This document shows, one piece after another, positions 1-8,533 of a DNA stretch of 64,000 nucleotides. How positions within the stretch are numbered: the stretch's first letter is position 1; each line of letters starts with the position of its first letter. A program made the translations under genes and the position numbers. The notes below the pieces were generated by a model. That model saw nothing but the letters and a program-made list of their open reading frames with translations, was not told the origin of the DNA and did not search any database. The stretch comes from Candidatus Eiseniibacteriota bacterium. GTDB taxonomy: Bacteria; Eisenbacteria; RBG-16-71-46; CAIMUX01. Where the stretch lies: the NCBI GenBank assembly GCA_020633975.1, contig JACKCR010000002.1:310001-374000 (forward strand). The letters run 5' to 3'.

Positions 1-528
1 CTTCCGATCCGGTTCGGGTTCCGGTCGACGGACCTTCCCTACAGGCAGGTCGATCCGGAGGACTACTCCTACCGCTACCTCCACGAAGAGGTCATGGACT
101 TCCTCGGCATCACCTACGAGGAAATGCTCCAGATGTACGACCCGGCCTGGGACGGGACAGGGAACCGGAAGCGGCCCAAGTACACGACCCTCGGCCTTCG
201 CTACAACGGCTCGCATGGCGAGCAGCCGACCGGCACGGGTGTCTCCTTCGGTGCTTCTTTCCGCACTGGCGTCGTCAGCTACGACCTCGGAATCGACTGG
301 TTCTCGTATACCGATACGCGGTTCGCGTTCGGGACTCCGTGGAACCCGATCTTCAATCCGAATCCGTACGAAGGCGACACGGTCCAGTCGGTCACCATCC
401 GCGACGACGACGGCTCCCACGAGGAAGAACTCCCGGCACCGGTTCGTCACCCGTCCGTGCTCGACGTGGATCGCAGCGTGACGACGTTCCGTCTCTCCGC
501 GACCTACGCCTTCCCGGGTCTCTTCTAG
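1..528 (+). CDS. Outer-membrane beta-barrel protein, C-terminal part (5' truncated)
   Basis: The open frame enters from the left edge and stops at TAG 526-528, so only the last 175 residues are visible. They are rich in alternating hydrophobic/aromatic stretches (for example GTGVSFGASFRTGVVSYDLG), and the chain ends in a short strand finishing ATYAFPGLF. A terminal Phe on the last strand is the usual signal for BAM-dependent insertion of an outer-membrane beta-barrel. The segment around residues 115-150 is polar and acidic and probably forms a surface loop. No specific family is recognised, and no function beyond an outer-membrane barrel can be given. A hairpin at 590-631 may end its transcript. 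Confidence 0.7.
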   Translation, partial: LPIRFGFRSTDLPYRQVDPEDYSYRYLHEEVMDFLGITYEEMLQMYDPAWDGTGNRKRPKYTTLGLRYNGSHGEQPTGTGVSFGASFRTGVVSYDLGIDWFSYTDTRFAFGTPWNPIFNPNPYEGDTVQSVTIRDDDGSHEEELPAPVRHPSVLDVDRSVTTFRLSATYAFPGLF

Positions 529-555
529 ACGACCCGGACGGAACGATCAGCGATG

Positions 556-575
556 AGCGCCCTCTCCCGGGCGCT
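556..575 (+). other. Small GC-rich hairpin downstream of the barrel gene
   Basis: A perfect 7-bp stem (AGCGCCC/GGGCGCT, 6-nt loop) lies 28 nt after the stop codon. It has no T-run and may be part of a two-hairpin 3' end together with the hairpin at 590-631. Confidence 0.3.
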
Positions 576-589
576 TCAGAGCGAAGACT

Positions 590-631
590 AGAGTGCCCGG
601 CGGCCGCGACGAGCGGAACGCCGGGCACTCT
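590..631 (+). terminator. Possible terminator hairpin after the barrel gene
   Basis: A perfect 13-bp inverted repeat (AGAGTGCCCGGCG at 590-602 with its complement at 619-631) has a 16-nt loop and is followed by GTTTCGG. The stem is strong but the T-tract is poor, so it could be a weak intrinsic terminator or a 3'-end stabiliser. Confidence 0.45.
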
Positions 632-984
632 GTTTCGGTCGCCGCATGCAGGCCCCCGTTCGAGTCCTCCGATCCTCCAATCCTGGAATCCGTCGGGTCG
701 AACGATCGTCAGTCCTTTCGGCGCTCGCTCTTCGAAACCTTCGCTACAGCCACACGCGTCGAGGTGGTGGTACCGCCGGTGCCACACGTATCTCGCTGTT
801 GCATGGCTAGTTGCGCGGAGCGCCAGGAAAGCAGTGGTACCAGTGCGTCGGCAGTCTGTGGGGATTGGTAACCGCGGGGTCCAGTGGGTCTTTTCTGGGC
901 GACGGCACAAGTGTCAGTACAGCAGTGTCTTACGTTTCTCGTTGAGTGGCGGTCGTGTTTGGCACGCCGAATGCAATATAGCAA
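632..984. other. Gene-free stretch, nothing recognised
   Basis: No frame here has a start with a ribosome-binding site or a recognisable protein, and no tRNA cloverleaf can be drawn. The sequence only separates the 3' end of the barrel gene from the structured RNA element that follows. Confidence 0.5.
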
Positions 985-1263
985 GTAGGTCAAGAAGCCC
1001 CGGTTGGGGCGGGTCTGAAAACCCAACCCCGGCAGAGAGGCAATCTGGAAGCGGTGGAGGCCGATCGGAAGGATTGCTATCCGCCCCGACAGGGCTTCTT
1101 GACCGCCAGTCTGCGGGCTGCGAGTCATCAGCTGAGACGAGTATCGAAGCTCCCCAATCCTTCCGGGTCCGGTGAGTTTCGATCCCCGGAACTGGGATGA
1201 GCGGCCCCACCTCTAGAGACGGTCCGGTATCGCGAGTGAGCGATCCGGGCCGTCTCGCTTTTT
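985..1263 (+). ncRNA. Candidate structured non-coding RNA ending in an intrinsic terminator
   Basis: A 13-bp perfect stem pairs GGTCAAGAAGCCC (about 989-1001) with GGGCTTCTTGACC (about 1091-1103). Inside it, after a small internal loop, TTGGGGCGG pairs with CCGCCCCGA (9 bp with one G.U), and GCAATC pairs with GATTGC further in. The result is a rod-like, roughly 115-nt fold. About 110 nt downstream is a strong Rho-independent terminator (1216-1263), which fixes the strand. The sequence lacks the SRP RNA loop, the RNase P core (GAGGAAAGTCC) and tmRNA ends. 6S-like RNA remains possible because it conserves shape rather than sequence, but this fold is short for it. It could also be a long leader of the small membrane-protein gene at 1316. 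No clear promoter was found. Confidence 0.4.
1216..1263 (+). terminator. Intrinsic terminator
   Basis: The long stem pairs 1216-1233 with 1240-1256 (outer GAGACGG/CCGTCTC, middle CCGG/CCGG, inner ATCGC/GCGAT, one bulged T), has a GAGTGA loop and is followed by GCTTTTTGG. This is the classic terminator shape on the plus strand, lying 52 nt before the next start codon. Confidence 0.75.
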
Positions 1264-1290
1264 GGGGGTAGCATGATTCGCGAATCCGAG

Positions 1291-1296
1291 TAGTTT
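1291..1296 (+). promoter_or_regulatory. Possible -10 box (TAGTTT)
   Basis: TAGTTT lies between the terminator and the ribosome-binding site of the gene at 1316. It fits the TAGNNT pattern seen before several other genes in this window, but no convincing -35 box is visible. Confidence 0.3.
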
Positions 1297-1315
1297 CCAA
1301 CGGCGGAGGCGGAAC

Positions 1316-1678
1316 ATGGACGGTACCCCCAGCCAATCGAGTTCGAAGCCGAGCCCAGCAAACCGCCAAGCGGCGGCCGCGGCGTACTTCCTCGTCGCCA
1401 TCTCCGGGTTCCTGGTGCTCGCTTGGAAGCGGGACTCGAGTTTCGTGCGGTTTCACGCCCTCCAGTCCATCGTGGCGACGCTCGCCTTTCTCGGACTGGG
1501 GCTCCTGCTGAAGCTACTCGCCTACTTCCCGATCATCGGGTTCCTCTACGGGTACCTCTTCCAGGTCTATCTAGTGGGCCTCTTCGTCCTCTGGCTCTTC
1601 GTCATGGTCCGGGCCTACCGCGGCGATCGGTATCGGATCCCCTACGTCGGGACGATCGTGGAGCGCCAGATCTCCTAG
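1316..1678 (+). CDS. Small DUF4870/Tic20-like membrane protein
   Basis: This 120-residue protein has a polar N-terminus, a first membrane segment at about 21-36, the motif FVRFHALQS at 43-51, and two more membrane segments at about 52-72 and 83-102. The R-F-H-x-x-Q-S motif after the first helix, with three or four helices in about 110 residues, is the hallmark of the DUF4870 (Tic20-like) family of inner-membrane proteins, whose role in bacteria is not settled. A GGAGG box sits about 8 nt before the ATG. It is monocistronic: a terminator lies upstream and the next gene converges from the minus strand, with the two stop codons only 1 nt apart. Confidence 0.8.
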   Translation: MDGTPSQSSSKPSPANRQAAAAAYFLVAISGFLVLAWKRDSSFVRFHALQSIVATLAFLGLGLLLKLLAYFPIIGFLYGYLFQVYLVGLFVLWLFVMVRAYRGDRYRIPYVGTIVERQIS

Positions 1679-1679
1679 T

Positions 1680-4600
1680 TCAGCGGATGACGACCAGACG
1701 TTGCGACGCGCGATCGCCAGCCGTGGTCCGCAGCTTCAGCCAGTAGACTCCGCTCGGAAGTGGCGCAGCGCCCACGGGCCGTTCCACCGTGTGCCGGCCC
1801 GCCGCGGCGGGTCCATCCCAGAGCGTCTCTACTCTCCGCCCAGAAGGGCCCACGAGTTCGATGACGACGTCCGCCTCTACCGGTACCTGGAACCACGAAG
1901 AGAACTGTGCGCCACTCGGATTGGGCCACGGCGCTCCGAGTTCCAGCTTCGTTGGTGCGCCGCCCTCGATCTCGCCGAGGTCGATCCGTTCCGTTGCTCC
2001 ACCCGGGTAGAGGACGACAGCGGAGTATGCGTACGGCTCCCCCGGCAAAGCGGATTCGTCGAGGAAGGAGCACTGGTGGCACGGGGGCAGCCAACCTGAG
2101 TCCACGCGTTCGGTCACCGCGTCCGTCCGCAGCTCCCGCCGCTCGATCCCGACGCCGATGATCTCGACGTCGGAGACGAAGCTCCACTCGAGCAGCACAC
2201 CCTCGCTCGTCCGGTCCAGTCGGGTGAACTCCAAGAAGACCGGGTTGACGGCCGGGCACACCTCGGTGATCGCTCCGAGTGTGTCCGGAGGGAAGGGGGA
2301 GTTGCCGGGAAGTGCCGGGCTCGTCTCCTCGAGCCGGAGGTCGAACTGACCGTAGCTGTCATAACCGTCGTGTCGCCTCACCTCGCAGTAGCCGACCGAC
2401 TCCATGGGGATGACGCAGGATCCACAGTCGTCGAGCCCGCCGAAACCGTACATCGTGATCGGGTAGCCGAGGTTGAATACGAACTCGACTCGGCTGAGCG
2501 GTACCTCGACGGCTGGGCTCGAACTCAGCCGGTCCTCGCAGTACTGGAGCTGCGGTGGTCCGGCGTCGTTCGATTCGATCAGATTCTCCGTCACTCGGAT
2601 CCACCCCTCGCTTTCGTCCGCCGGTTGATGCTGTCGGCAGACCATGAGCCGGACGCCGGCGAGAGAGTTGTGATGGAAGTCCACCGGTCCCTGGATCTGG
2701 AGGACGGAGAGGTACTCGCACAGGTCCAGCCAGAAGTCCGTGAACGTGTTGTGGTCCACCTCGGAGGGGCCGAGGAACACCGCATAGGGCCGCACCGAGC
2801 CGCAGCCGTGATCGAACCGGTTGCCCCGAGCGATTCCCCGGAGCGCGCATGCGTGGATCGCTCCGCGCTCCCCGGACGAACTGCCGGACTCCACTTCGTT
2901 TCCTTGGAAGATGCCGTCCACGACCGCCGCGGCGCAGCTCATCGCGCTGTTCCCGCGCAGTGCGCACTTCTCGACTCTGCAGCCGACGCCGTAGATCCCA
3001 CCCGCAGTGCCACCCGAAGCTTCCCGCGTCGGATCTGGCGTCGAGACCCAGTCCGAACTCGCGACGTTCGCCTGGAGCGTGGTCGATACGACTTCGCTGC
3101 CGGGAGCGGCCCAGATTCCCGCACCCACCGCGTTCGGTCCGTCGGAACGGCATCGGAACACCATCGAGTCCACGACCCGGACCGGAGTCTCCGCGAGGAT
3201 CCCCGCCCCCGGTCCACCTTCGATCGTCGCGTCTTGGATGGTGAGCCCCGCCACTTCTGTGATGTGTCCCGCTCCCTCCAGGACGTGGATTCCGCGACTC
3301 CCGGCCGGAGGAAGGAGGCGCACGTCGTAGACGTTCTCCGACACGCCGCGGATCCTCACCGGCCGATCGAGTACGACCGACTCGGGATACGTTCCGGCGG
3401 CGACCACGATTTCGTCCCCCGGGGTTGCGGCCGCTACGGCCTCCGAAATCGTGGCGTACTCACCGGGCACGTGCCGAGGCGTCGGCGAGCCGACTCTCAA
3501 CATCGCCTCCACGTCGACCGTGTCGCCGGCCGGATAGCGCAACCGAACTCCGTAGACGCCGGCAGCAAGCGCTGGGAGCGACATGTGGAGCGTGTCGGAA
3601 GCGGATGCATAGAGCGAGGTCGGTGCGAAGGTGGCTCCGTCTGGCCCGACCAGTTCCAGATCGACATCTTCGGTTGCCGTGCCGAGCGCGAGGTCGATCT
3701 CCCGTGCCTCGTTCGCTTCGATCCAAGCAGGCCGGAATCGACGGGGATCCACCGAGTCGATGAACACGATGTCGTCGCGGCTCAGGACCCGGAAGCTGCC
3801 GGACATGAGCTCGAGTTTGCGCGGCCCGGGCGGGAGGAGGCCCAAGTCGAACACCGTGCGACTCCAGCAGTCCGCACGTACGATGTCGCGCGAGGACACG
3901 TACGTCCCGTCGTCTGCGACGAGACGGGCTTCGTCGACGAGATCGAGGTCATACCCGTAGAGGTCCAGCCTGTGAGACCGGTTCGGCACGAACCGAGCGG
4001 GCGAGGCGTAGAGGATGGTCGCCGAGGTGCAACCAAGGGGCGTGGCCCCGATTCCGCCGCCGTAGGCCGAGAAGGCCGGTGACGATTCGTGCAGCCGCTC
4101 GAGATCGTCCGGACAGATCCGAGGATCCGCTTCGACACCGGTAGCGCTCGAGAGGCGAGCCCCGAGCGTGGGCGACGCGATCGGTGACCCAACGGGCTCC
4201 GCGAGCGTCGATCGGTTGCGCCAGTTGGGGCCCGACCCGAGCGGCGACTCGACCGGATACTCGTCGGCAGTGACCTGAGGCGATTCCCCTTCCCAGTAGA
4301 CACAGTTCGACGCGGACCAGTTGGTCGTCGTGGTGATCCCCTTGCCCAGGAAAAGGCAACGATCGAAGGTGGCCGAGGCCGCTGCGTCGAAGTGGCAGAT
4401 GCCGCCGATCCGCTGGTCGTTGCGGAGGAAACTGGATCGCTCGACCCGGATCCGCACATCCCAGTCGGAAGGGTCTCCACTCGAGCCGTTTCCCGCCCAA
4501 TCCCGCTCCGTATACGCGATCGCCGATCCGGAGCGGTAGGTCTCTTGCACGTTCTCGATGAAGGAAGCGTTTCGAACCTCGAGGCGACTGTCCTTGCAGA

Positions 4601-5135
4601 CGAAGATCGCTCCGCCGTAGCTCCGGCTCCCGATCCCGCCGTAGTAGACGGCGTTGTTCCGGAACGTGCAGGAGTCGACCGTGAGATCACTGTCGGTGGC
4701 CGCGATCGCGCCGCCAGAGCGGGCCCGTCCGTTTCGAAGCGTCAGCCCCGAGAGCGTGACATCGGCGTCGATCATCCGCAGGATCCTCAGCCCTCCGCCG
4801 TCGAGTGTCGTGACACTGGAGCCGCTTGGTCCCACCAGGGTGACCTGCTTCCCTGTGACCTCGAGACTCTCTGTGTAGATCCCCGGTGAGATCTCGATGA
4901 CGTCCCCGTCGAGTGCTGCCAGGAGAGCGGCTCCTACGGTCGTGTAGGGGCCGTCGTCCGGATCGACGACCAGAGTGGCAGCGCGGGCGCAAGGAGCGAA
5001 GACCGCGAGCGCGGCCACGCCGAGGAGCGAGAAGGCAAGGGCACGGGAGACGAACGCGGAGACGAAACAGGAGACGGAAACGGAGGCGAAGGTACGGGCT
5101 AAGGCGGAAACGGAGGCGGAGGCGGGTGGCTTCAT
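1680..5135 (-). CDS. Secreted parallel beta-helix surface protein with FlgD-Ig-like C-terminal tail
   Basis: The product is 1151 residues. The ATG at 5135 is preceded by GAGGAGG at good spacing and gives a signal peptide ending near residue 52 (APCARA). Two right-handed beta-helix modules of the NosD/pectate-lyase/DUF1565 type follow. One begins around residue 60 (YTTVGAALLAALDGDVIEIS, then GIYTESL) and the second near residue 550 (YATISEAVAAATPGDEIVVA, then GTYPESV), with many short NxF, G-G and C-x-F rungs between. The C-terminus holds WPNPSG, an Ig-like strand pattern and SGVYWLKL, typical of FlgD-Ig sorting tails in the FCB group. It is probably displayed on or released from the cell surface. 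The beta-helices may bind or cleave polysaccharide, but no catalytic residues could be assigned. Confidence 0.8.
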   Translation of the reverse strand: MKPPASASVSALARTFASVSVSCFVSAFVSRALAFSLLGVAALAVFAPCARAATLVVDPDDGPYTTVGAALLAALDGDVIEISPGIYTESLEVTGKQVTLVGPSGSSVTTLDGGGLRILRMIDADVTLSGLTLRNGRARSGGAIAATDSDLTVDSCTFRNNAVYYGGIGSRSYGGAIFVCKDSRLEVRNASFIENVQETYRSGSAIAYTERDWAGNGSSGDPSDWDVRIRVERSSFLRNDQRIGGICHFDAAASATFDRCLFLGKGITTTTNWSASNCVYWEGESPQVTADEYPVESPLGSGPNWRNRSTLAEPVGSPIASPTLGARLSSATGVEADPRICPDDLERLHESSPAFSAYGGGIGATPLGCTSATILYASPARFVPNRSHRLDLYGYDLDLVDEARLVADDGTYVSSRDIVRADCWSRTVFDLGLLPPGPRKLELMSGSFRVLSRDDIVFIDSVDPRRFRPAWIEANEAREIDLALGTATEDVDLELVGPDGATFAPTSLYASASDTLHMSLPALAAGVYGVRLRYPAGDTVDVEAMLRVGSPTPRHVPGEYATISEAVAAATPGDEIVVAAGTYPESVVLDRPVRIRGVSENVYDVRLLPPAGSRGIHVLEGAGHITEVAGLTIQDATIEGGPGAGILAETPVRVVDSMVFRCRSDGPNAVGAGIWAAPGSEVVSTTLQANVASSDWVSTPDPTREASGGTAGGIYGVGCRVEKCALRGNSAMSCAAAVVDGIFQGNEVESGSSSGERGAIHACALRGIARGNRFDHGCGSVRPYAVFLGPSEVDHNTFTDFWLDLCEYLSVLQIQGPVDFHHNSLAGVRLMVCRQHQPADESEGWIRVTENLIESNDAGPPQLQYCEDRLSSSPAVEVPLSRVEFVFNLGYPITMYGFGGLDDCGSCVIPMESVGYCEVRRHDGYDSYGQFDLRLEETSPALPGNSPFPPDTLGAITEVCPAVNPVFLEFTRLDRTSEGVLLEWSFVSDVEIIGVGIERRELRTDAVTERVDSGWLPPCHQCSFLDESALPGEPYAYSAVVLYPGGATERIDLGEIEGGAPTKLELGAPWPNPSGAQFSSWFQVPVEADVVIELVGPSGRRVETLWDGPAAAGRHTVERPVGAAPLPSGVYWLKLRTTAGDRASQRLVVIR

Positions 5136-5196
5136 CGGGCCCTCCTCTGTGGAGGCCGAGCGGGCGCGGGAACACGCCGCACGACGGTTCATTGGA

Positions 5197-5226
5197 AGGG
5201 TATCAGGAGGTGAGGGGAAGGTGCAA
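5197..5226 (-). promoter_or_regulatory. Candidate promoter of the beta-helix protein gene
   Basis: On the minus strand, TTGCAC (5226-5221) and TACCCT (5202-5197) are separated by 18 nt, about 60 nt before the start codon at 5135. The -35 is partial and overlaps the T-run of the upstream terminator. The -10 fits TANNNT. Confidence 0.35.
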
Positions 5227-5270
5227 AAACAGAGACGCCCGCGGAGGTTCTTGGCCTCCGCGGGCGTCTC
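5222..5270 (-). terminator. Intrinsic terminator (minus strand)
   Basis: A perfect 16-bp stem (GAGACGCCCGCGGAGG and its complement, 5270-5232) with a 7-nt loop is followed on the minus strand by TGTTTTTGC. This is a very strong Rho-independent terminator. It lies about 290 nt after the speA stop codon, so it ends the speA operon or an intervening small RNA. Confidence 0.85.
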
Positions 5271-5555
5271 CCGCAGCGAGAGGTTCCATCTTTCGACGAC
5301 GGAGATCGTTCTCGCGGAATAGTACGACCGAGCCTCGTGGCAGTTCCCGGTGGAACGAAGAATGTGTCGTTTCGCGCGCCGTCCGGACGCAATCCGGTCC
5401 GTCGACAGAGTCCGTACCTTGGGCAAGCCGTCGTCGGCCACGGGGTTATGACATCTTGGACAATGGGTTAGCGAGACATGGACGTGTGGCTGCAGTGGGG
5501 GCCGGGCGGAGCCGCCGCACGCGTCGCGCGGCCGCCCGACCTGTTCGCCTGTGTC
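5271..5555. other. Gene-free stretch between speA and its terminator
   Basis: No supported protein-coding frame is present. On the minus strand TACTAT (5324-5319) could be a -10 box for a short RNA of roughly 90 nt ending at the terminator 5270-5222. No matching -35 box is visible, so this is only a possibility. Confidence 0.3.
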
Positions 5556-7529
5556 CTACGGGTTCTGCGGTTCCTCTTCCTGCGGGATGTTCCGGTGGTC
5601 GCGAAGGTAGGTGGACCGGGCTGCACACTTGTCCACTCCGCTCAGGATCAGGTCCGCGTCCTCGCGGAGCAGTTCGCCTGCCTCCACCTGCGCCTCGATC
5701 CGCGCCTGGAGACGGCTCCGGAGCTGGTCCGCGTCGTAGCCCACGAGATGGACCACGTCCCGGATCCGGTGCCCTGCGTGCAGGCCTTCGATCCTCACCT
5801 TGCCGTCGTCGTCGACGAGGAGCTGGGCCTCGTTGACGCGTCCGAAGAGGTTGTGGAATGAGCCCATCACCTCCTGGTACGCACCGACCATACAGATCGC
5901 GAGGTAGTACGGCTCGCCGGGGAGGACGGCGTGGAGCTCCACGAAGTCCTTGATCGTCTTGATGTCGACGAAGCTGTCCACCTTGCCGTCGGAGTCGCAC
6001 GAGAGGTCGGCGAGGATGCCGTACTCGGTCGGCGGCTCGTCGAGACGGTGGATCGGAAGGATGGGGAAGAGCTGTCCGATCGTCCACGAGTCCGGGAGCG
6101 ACTGGAAGACGGAGAAGTTGCTCACGTACTTCTTCCGCAGCGCCTTTGCCAGGAGGACGAAGTCCTCCGAGCGGTTCTTCGTCAGCATCGCGAAGTGGAG
6201 CGCCTTCTCGCAGACTTCCTGGAAGAGCAGCTCCGCCTGTGCGCGTTCAGCCAGGCCGAGGTAGCCGAGGTCGAAGAGGGAGAAGAGCTCGTCTCGACGC
6301 TGGAGGGCGTCGTGGTAGTACTCGCGGTAGTTCTTTACGTTGATCTCTTCCAGGATGTCGTGCATTTCCGCGAGAGCGGGCGACTTCTTCTTCGGATCGA
6401 ACTCGTACCGTGCTTCGAGGTTCGGATCGAACCGGCTCTCGGCGGAGAGGATCAAGATGGAGTGGTAGACGCTGAGCGCGCGTCCGCTCTCCGAGACCAG
6501 GATCGGCGGCTCCACCTCTTCGTTCCGGCAGATGTCACCCACGGTGTAGACGACGTCGTTCGCGAACTCCTGCGCGGTGTAGTTGACGCTCGAGTCGGAG
6601 CTGGATCCCGAACCGTCGTAGTCGATGCCGAGACCACCTCCGACGTTGAGGAACTGGATCGGCACACCGAGCGACTTCATCTTCGCGTACACGCGAGAGG
6701 CTTCGCGCACGGCGGCCTTGATCTTCCGGATGTCGGTGATCTGGGAACCGATGTGGAAGTGGAGCATCGCGAGGTTGTCCTCGTAGCCCTCTTCCCGGAG
6801 GAGACGGATGCACTCGAGCATCTCGATGGTCGAGAGACCGAACTTGGACGTCTCGCCTCCAGAGTCTTCCCACTTGCCGCTTCCGCGGGTGTAGAGCTTT
6901 CCGCGCATTCCGAGGAGTGGGCGTTCCTCGTTCCGTTCGGCCGCGCGCATGTAGCTGTACACTTCCTTCACCTGCTCCAGCACGATGACGACGCGGCGGC
7001 CGAGCTGGTGGGCCCAGAACGCCATCTCCATGAATTCGTCGTCCTTGAAGCCGTTGCAGATGAGGAGCGAGTCCGGGTGCGGTTCCTGCGTGAGTGCGAG
7101 GTAGAGCTCGGGCTTGGAACCGACCTCGAGACCCAACTTGTGCGGACGCCCCGCGGTGACGAGGCGCTCGACCACTTCCCGCCGGGGATTGACCTTCATC
7201 GGGTAGACGCCCTGGTAGGTCTTCGGGTAGTCGAACTCCTGGATCGCGCGGTCGAACGCGCCCTTCAGATTCGCCACCTGCTGATCCAGGATCTGCGGGA
7301 ACCGGAGGAGAAGGGGCGACTGCATCCCGCGTTTCTCGAGCTCCTGCACCACTTCGAGGAGGTCGATCTCACGCTCACCGCGATCCGGTTTCACGACCAG
7401 GTGGCCGCGTGAGTTGACGCCGAAGTATCCGACGCCCCAGTTGTCGATGCCGTAGATGCGCGGCACCGAACGACGGAGTGCGGTCTCCAACGATGGAGTC
7501 ATGTCGCCACGGGGAATCTGTACGTTCAT
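5556..7529 (-). CDS. speA: Biosynthetic arginine decarboxylase
   Basis: The 657-residue protein matches the usual length of SpeA (about 658). SpeA is a PLP enzyme that converts arginine to agmatine, the first step of the agmatine route to putrescine and other polyamines. The N-terminus (YGIDNWGVGYFGVNSRGHL) and the PLP-lysine segment VYPMKVNPRREVVERL are characteristic. So are GLEVGSKPEL, HFHIGSQITDIRKIK and NVGGGLGIDYDGS of the alanine-racemase-fold barrel, and the SESGRALSVYHSIL segment. The start ATG 7529 overlaps the stop of the upstream barrel gene as ATGA, indicating translational coupling; the same upstream frame extends further but there overlaps that gene. No agmatinase or agmatine deiminase lies in this window. 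Transcription ends at 5222. Confidence 0.95.
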   Translation of the reverse strand: MNVQIPRGDMTPSLETALRRSVPRIYGIDNWGVGYFGVNSRGHLVVKPDRGEREIDLLEVVQELEKRGMQSPLLLRFPQILDQQVANLKGAFDRAIQEFDYPKTYQGVYPMKVNPRREVVERLVTAGRPHKLGLEVGSKPELYLALTQEPHPDSLLICNGFKDDEFMEMAFWAHQLGRRVVIVLEQVKEVYSYMRAAERNEERPLLGMRGKLYTRGSGKWEDSGGETSKFGLSTIEMLECIRLLREEGYEDNLAMLHFHIGSQITDIRKIKAAVREASRVYAKMKSLGVPIQFLNVGGGLGIDYDGSGSSSDSSVNYTAQEFANDVVYTVGDICRNEEVEPPILVSESGRALSVYHSILILSAESRFDPNLEARYEFDPKKKSPALAEMHDILEEINVKNYREYYHDALQRRDELFSLFDLGYLGLAERAQAELLFQEVCEKALHFAMLTKNRSEDFVLLAKALRKKYVSNFSVFQSLPDSWTIGQLFPILPIHRLDEPPTEYGILADLSCDSDGKVDSFVDIKTIKDFVELHAVLPGEPYYLAICMVGAYQEVMGSFHNLFGRVNEAQLLVDDDGKVRIEGLHAGHRIRDVVHLVGYDADQLRSRLQARIEAQVEAGELLREDADLILSGVDKCAARSTYLRDHRNIPQEEEPQNP

Positions 7530-8530
7530 ATCTCTACGCTCGCGCTCCAGCGGTGAGTGGTTCCCAGGTCGTTTCCGTTCGGACGGAACCCCCAGTCGAT
7601 CGTCAATCCCTGCCAGGTGAACCCGAGGCCTGCGCTCGGTTCCCATTCGGTGCCGCCTACGTCGGTGACTTGGTCGAGTCCGCCCCGAAGTGAGCACACG
7701 TCATAGGGGCGCCAGTCGACGGCTCCGCCCACGGTGCTTCCCTTGCCGTCTTCTCCGAGGGCGCTCCAGGCGCCGGCCAGGCGAAGGCGAGAGTCGAATC
7801 CGAACCAGGCGAGGCCGACTGAGTAGCGACGGGGAAGAGGTTCGTCGACTCCTTCGTCCCAGTCCAGCGATCCGAACACGTTGTCGGCCGTCGCTCCCAG
7901 GCGGAAGGCGCCGAAATCTCTTTGCACCCCGAGACCGACGGTGTTCCCGGAAGCCTTCGTCGCTTCCAGGTCACTGTCGGCCGAGAGGAGCCGGAGTTGG
8001 GCGCCCACGTACGTTCCGCGATAGGAGCGCCAGGCGAGCGAGAGCCCGACCTCGTTCTCGCTGTAGGTCGTCTGTGGAAGGTTGTCACCCTCGAATCCGA
8101 CGTCGCCCCGGAGCTGTGCGATCGAGAGTCCGAAGGCGAGCCGTCCGGGCGGAGGAAGTCGCTTCTTCTCGATCGACGCACCCTCGTGCACGTAGTCGTA
8201 GCGGGCAAAGACGAACCCCGCGTGCACCTGGGTTTGGCTGACCAGTCCGAGTCCGAAGAGATCCGCGTAAGAAACAGAGACCTCGCGTTCGGCCAGACGC
8301 AGAAGCCCCGCAGGGTTGAGACGTCCACTCTCCGAGCGCTCCGTCAGGACGACCGACGAGACGCCCCACGCCGTGGCGCGAGCGCTGGGATCGAGGGCCG
8401 CGAACGCGCCGCGGTTGCTGGCCGCATCGGAACTCGTGGCGAAGACGCCGAGGAGGCAGGCCAGCCAGAGGGCGGCGCCAGAAACGAGTGCACAGGGGGC
8501 GCTGGGAGACGGCGATGTCATCTTGTTCAT
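7526..8530 (-). CDS. PorV/UPF0164-like outer-membrane beta-barrel protein
   Basis: The 334-residue protein has a signal peptide ending near residue 37 (FATSSDAAS). A segment SGRLNPAGLLRLAEREVSVS matches the xNPAxL motif near the N-terminus of PorV/PorQ (UPF0164-type) barrels. Amphipathic strands run to the end of the chain (RWSASVEI). In the type IX secretion system PorV is the shuttle that receives cargo proteins carrying C-terminal sorting domains. The gene directly upstream in the same operon encodes a protein with such a tail, which fits that role but does not prove it. The start is 3 nt after the stop of that gene, with GGAGACTGAGCC as ribosome-binding site. The stop overlaps the speA start (ATGA). 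Confidence 0.75.
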   Translation of the reverse strand: MNKMTSPSPSAPCALVSGAALWLACLLGVFATSSDAASNRGAFAALDPSARATAWGVSSVVLTERSESGRLNPAGLLRLAEREVSVSYADLFGLGLVSQTQVHAGFVFARYDYVHEGASIEKKRLPPPGRLAFGLSIAQLRGDVGFEGDNLPQTTYSENEVGLSLAWRSYRGTYVGAQLRLLSADSDLEATKASGNTVGLGVQRDFGAFRLGATADNVFGSLDWDEGVDEPLPRRYSVGLAWFGFDSRLRLAGAWSALGEDGKGSTVGGAVDWRPYDVCSLRGGLDQVTDVGGTEWEPSAGLGFTWQGLTIDWGFRPNGNDLGTTHRWSASVEI

Positions 8531-8533
8531 GGC

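Noticed and set aside
640-680. Possible tRNA 3' half (GTTCGAGTCCTCC)
   Set aside because: It resembles a T-loop, but the flanking bases do not form a 5-bp T-stem and no acceptor or anticodon arm can be drawn upstream.
985-1128. SRP RNA, RNase P RNA or tmRNA
   Set aside because: The SRP GGAA-tetraloop with its AGCA/CAGG internal loop, the RNase P GAGGAAAGTCC core and tmRNA ends are all absent on both strands. Only an unclassified structured RNA is claimed.
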